Shown here: positions 42,765 through 52,340 of the stretch, piece by piece | Numbering within the stretch: the first letter of the stretch is position 1 | How the letters are laid out: each line of letters begins with the position of its first letter | Source of the DNA: Vibrio sp. SNU_ST1 | Lineage (GTDB): Bacteria; Pseudomonadota; Gammaproteobacteria; Enterobacterales; Vibrionaceae | Reading direction: 5' to 3' | DNA: 64,000 bases | NCBI RefSeq assembly: GCF_030563405.1 | Contig: NZ_CP130749.1 | Coordinates: 1,364,001 to 1,428,000 of the forward strand | The notes under the pieces: model-generated | The model's input: only the letters and a program-made list of their open reading frames with translations | Told to the model about the DNA's origin: nothing | Databases searched by the model: none | Position numbers and translations under genes: made by a program

Positions 42765-45125
42765 CTATTTACGCAGTGCGTTCAGTTTAGCTTGAGCGAT
42801 ACCAAAGATAGTATCGATTGGGTAACTACCTTCATCACTCGCCTCACCGGCGGCTTTGCCTGTAAACAGCTCAATCGCTTCGGTCACGTGGTCGATAGCC
42901 CAAATATTAAACTCGCCCTTTTCAACCGCTTTTACGATGTCATTACGCAGCATCAGGTTGTGAACATTAGAACGTGGGATGATCACCCCTTGCTCATTTG
43001 AACGTCCTTTGATTTCGCACACATCAAAGAAGCCTTCAATTTTCTCGTTCACACCACCAATAGGCTGGGACTCACCGAACTGGTTCATAGAGCCGGTAAT
43101 CGCGATGTCTTGACGGTTCGGCTGCTTAGAGAATGCAGACACCACCGCACAGAACTCGGCCATACTCGCGCTATCACCATCGACGCCACCATACGATTGT
43201 TCGAAGGTGATATTGGTAGTAAGCGGTACTTTCGCTGTCTTACCAAATACCGAAGAAAGATAAGCTGATAAGATCATCACCCCTTTCGAGTGAATACTGC
43301 CGCCTAAGTCTACGTTTCTTTCGATATCAATCACTTCTCCGTCACCATAAGCGGTGGTTGCAGTGATCCGGTTCGGTGCGCCAAACATATGATCTGTCGT
43401 GCTAAGTACAGACAGCGCATTGACCTGCCCAACCGCCTGACCATCCACATGAATCAGCGTTGTACCGTTTGTGAAGGTTTCCATAACGCTGTCTTGGAGT
43501 CGCCCGACACGCATCTGTTGGTTAGATAGCGCCTGGTCGACATGCGTAGCACGAATCAGGTTCGACTTCGCCCCTTTCGCCACGTAGTTTGACTCACGAA
43601 GCAGGTTAGCAATATGTGCCGAGTGCAGCGACAACTTACTTTGGTCACCCGCCTGACGAGAACTGTGCTCAATGATCCGAGCAATCGCTTTGCGATCACA
43701 ATGCAGCATGTTGTTGTCATGTACGATACTTGAAATGAAGCGTGCGTAATGCATTTCAGAATCCGCAGTACGCTTCATCTCATCTTCAAAATCGGCCGTC
43801 ACACGGAACAGTTCACCAAACTCAGCATCGTAGTGTTGCAGTAGCTGATACGTGTGGTAATCACCGAACAGGATGATCTTAACGTCCAATGGAATAGGCT
43901 CTGGATCAAGTGATACCGCCCCCGTTAACGTAACCTCTTTTTCTAATGACGTGAAGCTCAATTGACGCGAACGCAGCGCGCGCTTCAAGCCTTCCCACAC
44001 ATAAGGTTGTTCAAGTACTTTCACGGCATCCATCAGTAATACGCCGCCATTGGCTCTATGCAAACTACCAGCGCGAATCAAAGAGAAGTCCGTAAATACG
44101 GTGCCTTTGAACGTTGCCGTCTCGACATAACCAAACAAAGAGTGATAATTCGGATTCTCTTCCACCACGATCGGCAGAGTCTCCTCCTTCTGGCTCACTA
44201 TCACGTTCACCTTGTAGCGACGTGGCATTTTCTTATCCAAAGAGGCGGTCGCAACTTCTGCTTGCTCTGTGCTCTCTTCTAAGAAAATATCTGCGTTGTC
44301 GACAATGTCTTTACGCAGTGCTGTCAGGTACTTTTTAATGTCTGGATATTGGCTGTAATCTTGCTTCAGTTGCTTGATGAAGTGGGTAATAACATCTCGC
44401 GCCGTATCATCATTCAACTTTTGAACTTTCTCTGTGTACGTCTCTTCAAGCTCTGTCAGTTCACGAGAAATGGTCCGCAGCCCGACTTCCAATCCATCAA
44501 TGGTTTTATCGAATTGATCTTGCTCTTCTGGCGTGAGTAAGTCGAAGCTCTCTTCAGTATGAAGATCATCGCCATTCATCGCGACAAATTGGTAGTCACC
44601 CTGAGTCGTGATCGTCAGGTTGATGCCCTTATCTTTTGCTTCTTGACTGATCGCTTCTAACGCCGCTTGTTGTTTAGCGGCCAACTGATTTTTTAATCGG
44701 TCAGCGCGGTTAAAGTACATCTCGTTATCGAATGCGAGTGGCATTGCTTTAAGAAGCTTACGCATCAGCTTTTCAATATCTTGCTTCAAACTGCTGCCAA
44801 CACCACGAGGCAATTTCAGCACCTTAGGTGTACGAATGTCTTCAAAATTCGCGATATAGCACCAATCAAAAAGCTCCTGTACTTCTTGAGGATGTCGGTT
44901 TAGGTAGCGCAAGATCATGGTGCGTTTACCAAGACCATTTCGACCTATCGCATAAATGTTGTAACCCTTTTCCTTGATTGACATCGCGAACTCAACGGCC
45001 TTTTGTGCACGTTCTTGCCCGACGATTTCGTCAATTGGAGCCAGTTCTTTGGTCGACTTACATGGTAGCTTATCGAGTTCCGCTACCTTATACAGCTGTT
45101 CTGTATTGAGTCTTTGCATCGCCAT
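42765..45125 (-). CDS. LonB-like ATP-dependent serine protease (AAA_32/Lon_C)
   Basis: 786-residue ATP-dependent protease of the YcbZ/LonH type. An AAA core shows the P-loop-like GRNGLGKRTM (about residue 60) and later GGVLLMDAVKVLEQPYVWEGLKRALRSRQ; a coiled-coil-like helical insertion (about 170-300) is typical of this family. The C-terminal S16 domain has the catalytic Ser in GGVDGDSASMAE and the Lys in GGVNEKIEGFFDVC, so it is probably active. No substrate-recognition Lon N-domain. Acts in the cytoplasm in protein turnover. Monocistronic. Confidence 0.92.
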   Translation of the reverse strand: MAMQRLNTEQLYKVAELDKLPCKSTKELAPIDEIVGQERAQKAVEFAMSIKEKGYNIYAIGRNGLGKRTMILRYLNRHPQEVQELFDWCYIANFEDIRTPKVLKLPRGVGSSLKQDIEKLMRKLLKAMPLAFDNEMYFNRADRLKNQLAAKQQAALEAISQEAKDKGINLTITTQGDYQFVAMNGDDLHTEESFDLLTPEEQDQFDKTIDGLEVGLRTISRELTELEETYTEKVQKLNDDTARDVITHFIKQLKQDYSQYPDIKKYLTALRKDIVDNADIFLEESTEQAEVATASLDKKMPRRYKVNVIVSQKEETLPIVVEENPNYHSLFGYVETATFKGTVFTDFSLIRAGSLHRANGGVLLMDAVKVLEQPYVWEGLKRALRSRQLSFTSLEKEVTLTGAVSLDPEPIPLDVKIILFGDYHTYQLLQHYDAEFGELFRVTADFEDEMKRTADSEMHYARFISSIVHDNNMLHCDRKAIARIIEHSSRQAGDQSKLSLHSAHIANLLRESNYVAKGAKSNLIRATHVDQALSNQQMRVGRLQDSVMETFTNGTTLIHVDGQAVGQVNALSVLSTTDHMFGAPNRITATTAYGDGEVIDIERNVDLGGSIHSKGVMILSAYLSSVFGKTAKVPLTTNITFEQSYGGVDGDSASMAEFCAVVSAFSKQPNRQDIAITGSMNQFGESQPIGGVNEKIEGFFDVCEIKGRSNEQGVIIPRSNVHNLMLRNDIVKAVEKGEFNIWAIDHVTEAIELFTGKAAGEASDEGSYPIDTIFGIAQAKLNALRK

Positions 45126-45365
45126 CGCCGCCTCCTTAGTCCTTCATTACTTGGGTGTAGATAAAATCAGTGTAGATGTAATTACCTATAAATTTAGTGA
45201 CTTACGCTACACAGCTGTTCAACTGAACAAATAACACTCAATTTACCCCGTTTTTAGCAATAACGAGAGATTTAATTCACCAACTTAGCATGTGAATGAT
45301 TTTAATTTGCAATTGATAATAAATATCATTAACATTTTAGGATATTTAAAATTAAGGATGTGGAC

Positions 45366-45860
45366 ATGGAAATTGAACGCTGCTGGATGCACTACCTAAA
45401 AGCTGAACAGTTAATGGAACAAGGTCATTGGCCCGAAGCACAGCGCCTCTATAATGATGTTCTCACCTCTCTTCCTCATCACATCCAAAACGCGGCATAC
45501 CAAAGTGACATCAAACCCTGCCAGTTTGCTTGCTTAATTTCAGGCCTTAGAGACGCCAGTGTCGCTCAATCAGAGATTCTCAATCGTTTAGGCCAACAGC
45601 AACAAGCCTTCGATACCTTGAACCAATCTTATGCATTGATGCAATTTATCTCTCTTGAGGGTACAGAGTTGATTCAACGTACCTTTAGGTTATTGGAAAA
45701 GCAGAGCGAAGATTTACTCAATCACCTGATCGCATTTTGCAGTGCTCAGCGCAGCTCACATTGGATGCTCGAACTAGAACAAATTCAACGCGCTCATCAC
45801 CATTTTGGGCAACTTAAAACCACTTCAGAAGTTCAATCTTCACCTAATGTCTTAAATTGA
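45366..45860 (+). CDS. TPR-like helical protein of unknown function
   Basis: About 164 residues. The first part has a TPR-like pair WMHYLKAEQLMEQGHWPEAQRLYNDVL and, further on, EILNRLGQQQQAFDTLNQSYALM, suggesting helical repeats for protein binding. ATG at 45366 has AAGGA 7 bases upstream; GTG at 45360 is less well placed. It is followed 12 bp later by the dual ABC ATPase, so cotranscribed. No signal peptide. Function unknown. Confidence 0.78.
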   Translation: MEIERCWMHYLKAEQLMEQGHWPEAQRLYNDVLTSLPHHIQNAAYQSDIKPCQFACLISGLRDASVAQSEILNRLGQQQQAFDTLNQSYALMQFISLEGTELIQRTFRLLEKQSEDLLNHLIAFCSAQRSSHWMLELEQIQRAHHHFGQLKTTSEVQSSPNVLN

Positions 45861-45872
45861 TAAGGATATATC

Positions 45873-47501
45873 ATGTCGGACCGGGCCATTCTTAAAGTTA
45901 ATAATCTCTCCGTTAAATTCATAACCAATGATGGAATCATTGATGCGGTAAAAAAGATTAACTTTACTCTTAATTCTAGTGAAACCTTGGCCATTGTTGG
46001 CGAATCGGGTTCAGGTAAATCTGTCTCTTCCAACGCTTTGATGCGTTTGCTTCCTGACAACGCCATTATTGATGCTCAATCGGAAATCGAATTTGAAGGT
46101 CAGTCGATACTCAACAAGACTGAACGAGAGATGCAGTCAATTCGCGGTGACAGGATCGGAATGATCTTTCAAGAGCCAATGACCTCTCTCAACCCATACC
46201 TGCGCGTGGGCACACAAGTGGCTGAAGCTATTATGTGTCATCGTAATGTATCGAAATCTCAAGCGAAACAGCGTGTACTCGAACTTTTCGACCTTGTACA
46301 CCTACCAATGCCAGAACAGGCATACAACAAATACCCACATGAATTTTCAGGCGGCCAGTTGCAACGCATCATGATCGCAATGGCTCTGATCAATGAACCG
46401 GACATTCTGATTGCAGACGAACCGACTACGGCTTTAGATGTAACGGTTCAGGCTGAAGTGCTGTCTCTTATCAAAGAGATTCAAAGCAAGATGGGCATGG
46501 CGATTTTATTCATTACCCATGATCTCGGTGTAGTAAAACACTTTGCTGACCGTGTTCTAGTGATGTGCAAAGGTGAGCTAGTTGAAGAAGGGATGACTCA
46601 AGCCTTATTCGAGAATCCAAGACACGATTACACACGCATGCTAATTAACTCAATTCCGAAAGGCGCGAAGGTTCCTGTAGAAGCATCGGCACCAGAGCTA
46701 CTGTGCGCCGATGATATCCGTGTTCAATTCTTGGTGAAATCCCACTTCATTAAGAGTAAAAGTCAATATTTCGAAGCCGTAAAAGGCATCTCATTGACCC
46801 TAAAACAAGGTGAAACGTTAGGCATTGTTGGTGAATCTGGATCAGGTAAATCAACACTAGGACGCGCACTGATCGGCTTGCTGCCAAGTACCGGACGTAT
46901 TGTTTACAAAGGCCAAGATGTGAGTTTGTTAACCGATAAAGAACGTCACAAGCTCAAGAAAGATGTACAGATGGTATTCCAAGACCCTTATGGTTCTTTA
47001 TCACCACGCATGACCGTTGGGGAAATCATCACTGAAGGTTTAACGGTACATCAACCTCATCTATCCAAGAAAGAACGTTTAGAAAGAGCGCGCAAAGCAT
47101 TGATTGAAGTTCGCTTAGAGCCGAATTCAATAAACCGCTATCCACACGAGTTCTCGGGCGGACAAAGACAACGTATTGCGATTGCTCGCGCGTTGATTCT
47201 TGAGCCGTCTTTCATCCTATTGGATGAACCGACTTCAGCACTCGATCGCTCTGTACAACTGACCGTGATTGACCTACTGAAAGACATTCAAGCTAAGCAC
47301 AATATCGGCTTCCTGTTCATCAGCCATGATCTCTCGGTAGTGAAAGCCTTATCGGATCGTGTATTGGTGATGCAGAAAGGTGAAGTGATGGAAGAAGGGT
47401 CTGCAGAAGAGATTTTCAATGCACCGAAAAATGACTACACCAAGAAATTAATCGCAGCGTCATTCGACTTAGAAAACAAATCGAAAAAAAATGCCGCGTA
47501 A
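45873..47501 (+). CDS. Dual-ATPase ABC protein (oligopeptide/YejF type)
   Basis: Cytoplasmic ABC subunit with two fused nucleotide-binding domains, 542 residues. NBD1: Walker A GESGSGKSV, signature FSGGQLQRI, Walker B ILIADEPTTALD. NBD2: GESGSGKSTLG, FSGGQRQRI, FILLDEPTSALD. All catalytic features are intact. The form matches YejF/DppDF-type importers of peptides or microcin C, but no permease or binding-protein genes lie beside it in this window, so partners must be elsewhere. It follows the TPR-like gene in a likely operon. Confidence 0.93.
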   Translation: MSDRAILKVNNLSVKFITNDGIIDAVKKINFTLNSSETLAIVGESGSGKSVSSNALMRLLPDNAIIDAQSEIEFEGQSILNKTEREMQSIRGDRIGMIFQEPMTSLNPYLRVGTQVAEAIMCHRNVSKSQAKQRVLELFDLVHLPMPEQAYNKYPHEFSGGQLQRIMIAMALINEPDILIADEPTTALDVTVQAEVLSLIKEIQSKMGMAILFITHDLGVVKHFADRVLVMCKGELVEEGMTQALFENPRHDYTRMLINSIPKGAKVPVEASAPELLCADDIRVQFLVKSHFIKSKSQYFEAVKGISLTLKQGETLGIVGESGSGKSTLGRALIGLLPSTGRIVYKGQDVSLLTDKERHKLKKDVQMVFQDPYGSLSPRMTVGEIITEGLTVHQPHLSKKERLERARKALIEVRLEPNSINRYPHEFSGGQRQRIAIARALILEPSFILLDEPTSALDRSVQLTVIDLLKDIQAKHNIGFLFISHDLSVVKALSDRVLVMQKGEVMEEGSAEEIFNAPKNDYTKKLIAASFDLENKSKKNAA

Positions 47502-47572
47502 AGGGAACTAATCAAGATTAACAGCGTCTTATAAGTACATTCTGAATAATCTCGCTACTCAAAATAATTGGA

Positions 47573-47762
47573 GTTGCAGCTAGGCAACAAATAAGTTCAG
47601 CCCTATGAGCATAGGGGATCTATGTGATTTGGGTGAACTTAGGCAGTTAACAACGCTGCGGCTTCAAGTATGAAGAGTAGAATGGGTTTCACTCTAGAAT
47701 GGATATAGCAAAACTGGTTTGGCCGCCAAAAGAAAAATGTCGCATGGATGCGGCATTTTTCG
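47573..47762 (+). ncRNA. Candidate structured small RNA or folded 3' UTR
   Basis: Several nested pairings are visible: GTTGCAGC (47573-47580) with GCTGCGGC (47655-47662, two G-U pairs); TAAGTTCA (47592-47599) with TGAACTTA (47634-47641); CCC with GGG; then CATAG with CTATG, which competes with the alternative hairpin CCCTAT/ATAGGG; and CTTCA-AGTA-TGAAG (47662-47675). It ends in a strong terminator (47733-47760). It could be an sRNA, a processed 3' UTR of the ABC gene or a conserved repeat. No family recognised. Confidence 0.4.
47733..47762. terminator. Terminator left of accessory insert
   Basis: AAAAATGTCGCAT (47733-47745), GG, ATGCGGCATTTTT (47748-47760). One G-U pair. Resembles the terminator at 50228. 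Confidence 0.88.
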
Positions 47763-47969
47763 TTTCTGGCGTATATGAAAAATCAACTCAGTGATTCATG
47801 CCGGTGATTATGAAGGTTTGCTAAAATTGACGGACTTTAAACAGGGTAGCTGATAGTCGAGTCACAGCAGCAGAGCGGCTTCGTTCAACTCGCTTTTGGA
47901 CACAACCTTGCTAGCGATGATCACCGCGGAGAAGCCTCTGAACAAATACAACCCAGCATACCTATGCCT

Positions 47970-49052
47970 TCAGGACCGATACGGAATTAGAGAATGCTGA
48001 AGAGCAATATCGTTAGTGTTGCAATAATCCCATACTCCTGATTTAAATAAACTATCATGGAAATCTTTATCTGACACCTGAGCTCCAAGAGTCAGATTAG
48101 TGATAAGAAAATCTAAATTATTTGTAAGGGATGATAACGGAATATATGGACGAGCATCTTTTCCACTACCAAGATAAGAGACTTTGCTATCTACTCTGCC
48201 TCTAACATCAGGAAAATGAATCAACCGAAACTCACGTTCTGCCTTAAAGCTAGCGTGCTTAAAGAAACTAGGAACCAAATGTAATGCATACGCCAAGCCT
48301 AAAAAAAGGTCATCTACTTTATAATTACCTACTAGTTTCTCAATTTCTAATTCTAACAGGTTACTTAACCTCTGAACCCCATCTTTTGAACCATTGCTAA
48401 TGCAGAACAATTCATAGATTGTTCTAAACAGGCACTTAATAAAGAAACTTTTTTCCTCCACATCATAAAGTACTTCAACTAGTAGGCAGCTTGGATTGTC
48501 CTGAACCTGATTCTCCATTGATAAATGATCAAAACCTAAACAACCACCTTTAGCCTCGTTTCCGTAACCTCTCCACATACTCAGATTATCATTATCTAAA
48601 AGTTCATCTTCTAAATGACTACGGCGGTGGGTACAACTGGAAATTGGCTTACTAAAACACGCTACATAACAGAGCCAATCACTATTAAAACAGTTGAAAT
48701 GCTTCATGACCTCTAGACTTACTGTCTTTAAAGTGTCTTTATCATATTCATATCTAAATAGGTCATCTTCGTTAGGAAAGTCAGTTTTTTTAAAGGTATT
48801 GTGTCCCAAAAGGCTAGAATTAACAAAGTTCAAACCATTTTTATGCTCTTGCTCATCATTGCAATGACGAGAATCGAATAACCAAATATCTCCAGACAGT
48901 ATGATATTCGCGCAAGAGTCTAACGTTGTATATTGGTAGAGAGTACTTCGCTCTTGTTCGGTAATATCGTATGAAGCTCGCCATTCACTTAGAGAGCGAA
49001 ACGTGTCTTCAATAAATAATTTACCTATCAACTTAACCTTGTCATCAATCAT
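47970..49052 (-). CDS. DUF2971-family protein
   Basis: About 360 residues, cytoplasmic. DUF2971 signatures: LYQYTTLDSCANIILSGDIWLFDSRHCNDEQE near the start, ACFSKPISSCTHRRSHLEDEL, LSMWRGYGNEAKGGCLGFD and FFKHASFKAEREFRLIHF. The family is frequent in defence islands and accessory loci; its activity is not established. The ATG at 49052 has AGGAGG upstream and is chosen over 49076. The gene looks AT-richer than its neighbours and lies in an insert with a metalloprotease gene, a sign of acquisition. Confidence 0.88.
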   Translation of the reverse strand: MIDDKVKLIGKLFIEDTFRSLSEWRASYDITEQERSTLYQYTTLDSCANIILSGDIWLFDSRHCNDEQEHKNGLNFVNSSLLGHNTFKKTDFPNEDDLFRYEYDKDTLKTVSLEVMKHFNCFNSDWLCYVACFSKPISSCTHRRSHLEDELLDNDNLSMWRGYGNEAKGGCLGFDHLSMENQVQDNPSCLLVEVLYDVEEKSFFIKCLFRTIYELFCISNGSKDGVQRLSNLLELEIEKLVGNYKVDDLFLGLAYALHLVPSFFKHASFKAEREFRLIHFPDVRGRVDSKVSYLGSGKDARPYIPLSSLTNNLDFLITNLTLGAQVSDKDFHDSLFKSGVWDYCNTNDIALQHSLIPYRS

Positions 49053-49335
49053 TGAGCCTCCTGTTACCCTAACCATACCAATTGCATATTAGATAACATA
49101 AACAACCACTCGATAATGAGTCAACAAGTAATCACCATGTCATTAAACAGAATCGCCCCCCAACAGGCACTAGGGTTAGCAAAAATATTCCATTACATGG
49201 CGAGCCTTGTTGTTAATAAAGCTCACTAAAACACTTTGGGGCAAAAGTGATTTGGCTTACATGCCCCGTATGACCTAAAGTAGTAATTAAATTAGCTTTG
49301 AAGATTAAAAACGCCCAGTTAAGGGCGTCGTAGAG

Positions 49336-50055
49336 TTAATCGTAAAGTTCAAAGCCTAAGTCATCAAGAATTGACAATGTCACCGGACCCAAATCATCGC
49401 CATTAGCCATTAACTCATTAGGCATTGGAGGAATGGTTCGCCCTTTAGAATCTATACCACGTTCGTCGTCAGTCCCATTAATGTAATCGTATAAATGACC
49501 ACCATCGGAAAATGGTAAGCATTCATAATCCCTATTATAAATTTCATTGTAGACAGTAACTGCTTTACTCCTTTCCATACAAAAACCTTTACCAGCAATC
49601 TCTTTTGAATCGTCTATAAACACGTCACTTGAAGTTCCAACACCAAGAATATGCGCAAATTCATGCAAAATAGTTGGCTTATAGCTTTTAGGGTCAAAAT
49701 CAGGCTCATGAAGATCTGAGCTAATCCAGATAATGCCTAATGAGGGGATATTGTCTTCATACTCTTCTACTGCCGCTAAGCCGTACTCTTCCACATCATC
49801 TGACACAATGATTTCAATGTTAATTGTATGCTGATCTTTTCCATCAACCTTTTTGATTATGCCTAGCCATTTATTAGCGGCTTCAATGTATCGTTCTTTG
49901 CCATACTTAAAGTCCAAATCAAAGTTAAGGACAAAAGTTAAGTGATCATTTGATATTACTTCTTGGGAATAGTATTCAGGATAAAACTCAGAATCCTGAC
50001 TGTAACCAACTGACGATAAACAAGAAAAAATGAGAGCTAAAATTAATTTTTTCAT
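49336..50055 (-). CDS. Exported leishmanolysin-like zinc metalloprotease
   Basis: 239-residue secreted peptidase with signal MKKLILALIFSCLSSVGYSQ. The zinc site ILHEFAHILGVGT (HExxHxxG, about residue 127-139) is metzincin-like; the later GGHLYDY could give the third His, and ELMANGDDLGPVTLSILDDLGFELYD matches the leishmanolysin Met-turn and closing helix (ELM...TLxALEDxGY). It is short for the M8 family but has all core parts. AT-rich, in an insert with the DUF2971 gene. Likely degrades extracellular proteins. Substrate unknown. Confidence 0.82.
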   Translation of the reverse strand: MKKLILALIFSCLSSVGYSQDSEFYPEYYSQEVISNDHLTFVLNFDLDFKYGKERYIEAANKWLGIIKKVDGKDQHTINIEIIVSDDVEEYGLAAVEEYEDNIPSLGIIWISSDLHEPDFDPKSYKPTILHEFAHILGVGTSSDVFIDDSKEIAGKGFCMERSKAVTVYNEIYNRDYECLPFSDGGHLYDYINGTDDERGIDSKGRTIPPMPNELMANGDDLGPVTLSILDDLGFELYD

Positions 50056-50227
50056 TCGAAACCCTATAATAAAGCCGTCTCGGATGACGGCTAAGTAGTG
50101 ACGTTTAACTTGGTTGGATATTACAGTATTTGTCGCTTTTCTAACGTAAGCATGCGTAACACCTTAATATCGGTGCACTACAAACTGCTCGACAAATTCA
50201 GTGCGAGGTTTACTTTTCCCACAAATA

Positions 50228-50262
50228 AAAAATGCCACATGAGATATGTGGCATTTTTATTA
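50228..50262. terminator. Terminator right of accessory insert
   Basis: AAAAATGCCACAT (50228-50240), loop GAGAT, ATGTGGCATTTTT (50246-50258). It ends the prolyl oligopeptidase gene on the minus strand. Confidence 0.92.
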
Positions 50263-50280
50263 TCTCACAGCTAATTTAGC

Positions 50281-52329
50281 TCACAATTCAATACCCATAT
50301 TGAACAGGGTAAACGCATAGATATCGGCGGTTAAATCGATCGCTTTGCTGAGTGGCATTCCGGCGCCATGCCCAGCATTAACATCAATACGAATCATCAC
50401 AGGCACACCACCTTCATGCTTGTCTTGCAGCTCTGCTATGAACTTATAAGAGTGGGCAGGCACCACGCGGTCATCGTGATCTGCCGTCGTGACCAGAGTT
50501 GCTGGATAATCGACGCCACGCACCACATTGTGAACCGGAGAATAACCAAGCATGTATTCGAACATCTCTTTGTTTTGCGCAGATGTTCCGTAATCGTACG
50601 CCCACCCCTCACCAGACGTGAAGGTATGGTAACGTAGCATGTCTAGCACCCCAACAGCAGGCAGGGCCACTTGGAATAGCTCTGGCCTTTGAGTCATGCA
50701 GGCGCCCACTAGCAGGCCACCATTAGAGCCACCACGAATCGCTAACTTGTCGCTGCTGGTGTAGTTTTCTGCGATTAAGAACTCTGCCGCGGCGATGAAA
50801 TCATCAAAAACATTCTGCTTTTGCTGCTGAGTACCGGCTTTGTGCCACGCCTTACCGTACTCACCACCACCTCGCAGGTTTGGCACAGCATACACGCCCC
50901 CCAGTTCCAGCCAACTGCCCACCGTACCCGAGAAAGAAGGCGTTAGGCTGACATTGAAACCACCATAGGCGTACAACATCGTTGGGTTATTAGCGTCCAG
51001 TTTTAATCCCTTTTTATAAGAGATAAGCATCGGAACCTGAGTACCATCTTTCGAGGTATAGAAGACCTGTTTAGATTCAAACTTATCCGATTCAAACGGA
51101 GACTCTGAGCGCTGATAGATTTCCGAGCAGCCAGATTCAACATCAAAAGAGAAAATTGTTGGCGGCGTAACATAGTTGGTAAAGGTGTAATAAAGCTGAG
51201 TTTGCTCGTTTTTACCACCCAAGCCACTGACCGTCCCCAGCCCAGGCATGTGAAGTTCTCGAACTAGGTTACCTTGGTAATCAAGCTGATCAATTTTAGA
51301 CACCACATCCACCATGTAGTGCGCAAACAAGTAACCACCACCAGTACTGATGTCTAACGGCTGTGGCTTTTCTGAGATGATATCTCGCCACTGCTCCGTA
51401 CGTGTATCAAAGCTCACGACCTTGCCGTTCGGTGCATCAAAGTTGGTATATAAGATGAAGACTTCATCTTGGTTATCGATTAGGTAAGTATCACTATCCA
51501 CATGCTCAATCAGTGTGTTCAGAGATTGTTCTGATGATTTTAAATCGATATAGAACAGTCGGTTACCCGATGTCGATTCTTTCCCAAGAATAATCAAGTA
51601 TCGATCGTCTTCAGTGGTATAACCGGACACATAACGATGCTGCTCAGCACTCTCCTCACCGAAAACTACCTTGTCGCTCACTTGCTCTGTACCCAGTTCA
51701 TGGAAGTACAACTTGTGTTGCTCAGTACGAGCAGAGAGCTCACTGCCGTCTGGCTTGTCGTAACTTGAGTAATAAAAGCCACGATTACCTAACCAAGAGA
51801 TACCGGTAAATTTAGCATCGGTGATTTCCGTTTCGAGCTGCTGCTTAGTCTCAGTATCAATGACAAAGATCTTGCGCCAGTCACTACCGCCCTCAGAAAT
51901 GCTGTAGGCCACCAAGCTGTAGTCTCTCGAAAACGATACTGAACCGAGTGATGTCGTGCCATCTTCGGAGAAGGTATTTGGATCTAAGAAGACTTCAACT
52001 TGCTCACCCTCTTTCTGACGATAGAGAATGCTGTGGTTCTGCAAGCCATCGTTCTTATAGAAGTAGGTGTAATCACCTCGCACAAATGGCTGTGAGCTCT
52101 TTTTGTAGTCTTGCGCTTTAGCCAGTCTTTCTCGCAGTTCTGCGCGATATGGGATCTGAGCAAGGTAATCGAATGTAACTTCATTTTGACTCGCCACCCA
52201 CTGCGCTGTTTCATCACTTCGATCATCTTCTAACCAGCGATAAGGGTCTTCGATTATCTGGCCAAAATAGTCATCGCTGACGATCTGTTTGTTGGTTATT
52301 GGATATTGATACTCTTTTAAATAGCTCAT
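50281..52329 (-). CDS. Prolyl oligopeptidase (S9A family)
   Basis: 682-residue serine peptidase cleaving short peptides after Pro. An N-terminal seven-blade propeller (for example EDPYRWLEDDRSDETAQWVASQN at the start, typical of S9A) is followed by an alpha/beta-hydrolase domain with the triad: Ser in GGSNGG (about 541), Asp in TADHDDRVVPAHS and His in NAGHGAGMP. No signal peptide. It lies 11 bp downstream of the LysR gene on the same strand (both minus). All key residues intact. Confidence 0.95.
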   Translation of the reverse strand: MSYLKEYQYPITNKQIVSDDYFGQIIEDPYRWLEDDRSDETAQWVASQNEVTFDYLAQIPYRAELRERLAKAQDYKKSSQPFVRGDYTYFYKNDGLQNHSILYRQKEGEQVEVFLDPNTFSEDGTTSLGSVSFSRDYSLVAYSISEGGSDWRKIFVIDTETKQQLETEITDAKFTGISWLGNRGFYYSSYDKPDGSELSARTEQHKLYFHELGTEQVSDKVVFGEESAEQHRYVSGYTTEDDRYLIILGKESTSGNRLFYIDLKSSEQSLNTLIEHVDSDTYLIDNQDEVFILYTNFDAPNGKVVSFDTRTEQWRDIISEKPQPLDISTGGGYLFAHYMVDVVSKIDQLDYQGNLVRELHMPGLGTVSGLGGKNEQTQLYYTFTNYVTPPTIFSFDVESGCSEIYQRSESPFESDKFESKQVFYTSKDGTQVPMLISYKKGLKLDANNPTMLYAYGGFNVSLTPSFSGTVGSWLELGGVYAVPNLRGGGEYGKAWHKAGTQQQKQNVFDDFIAAAEFLIAENYTSSDKLAIRGGSNGGLLVGACMTQRPELFQVALPAVGVLDMLRYHTFTSGEGWAYDYGTSAQNKEMFEYMLGYSPVHNVVRGVDYPATLVTTADHDDRVVPAHSYKFIAELQDKHEGGVPVMIRIDVNAGHGAGMPLSKAIDLTADIYAFTLFNMGIEL

Positions 52330-52340
52330 CGTGATCCTTA

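Larger units (their letters stand above)
47502..47969. other. 468-bp gene-free region holding a structured RNA candidate
   Basis: No open frame of note. It contains the folded region at 47573-47762 with its terminator, then about 200 bp of unassigned DNA leading to the end of the DUF2971 gene. Confidence 0.6.

Noticed and set aside
47733..50262. Similar terminators around the insert considered as attachment sites
   Set aside because: Likeness is limited to the stem and common terminator layout; no integrase gene present and flanks differ.
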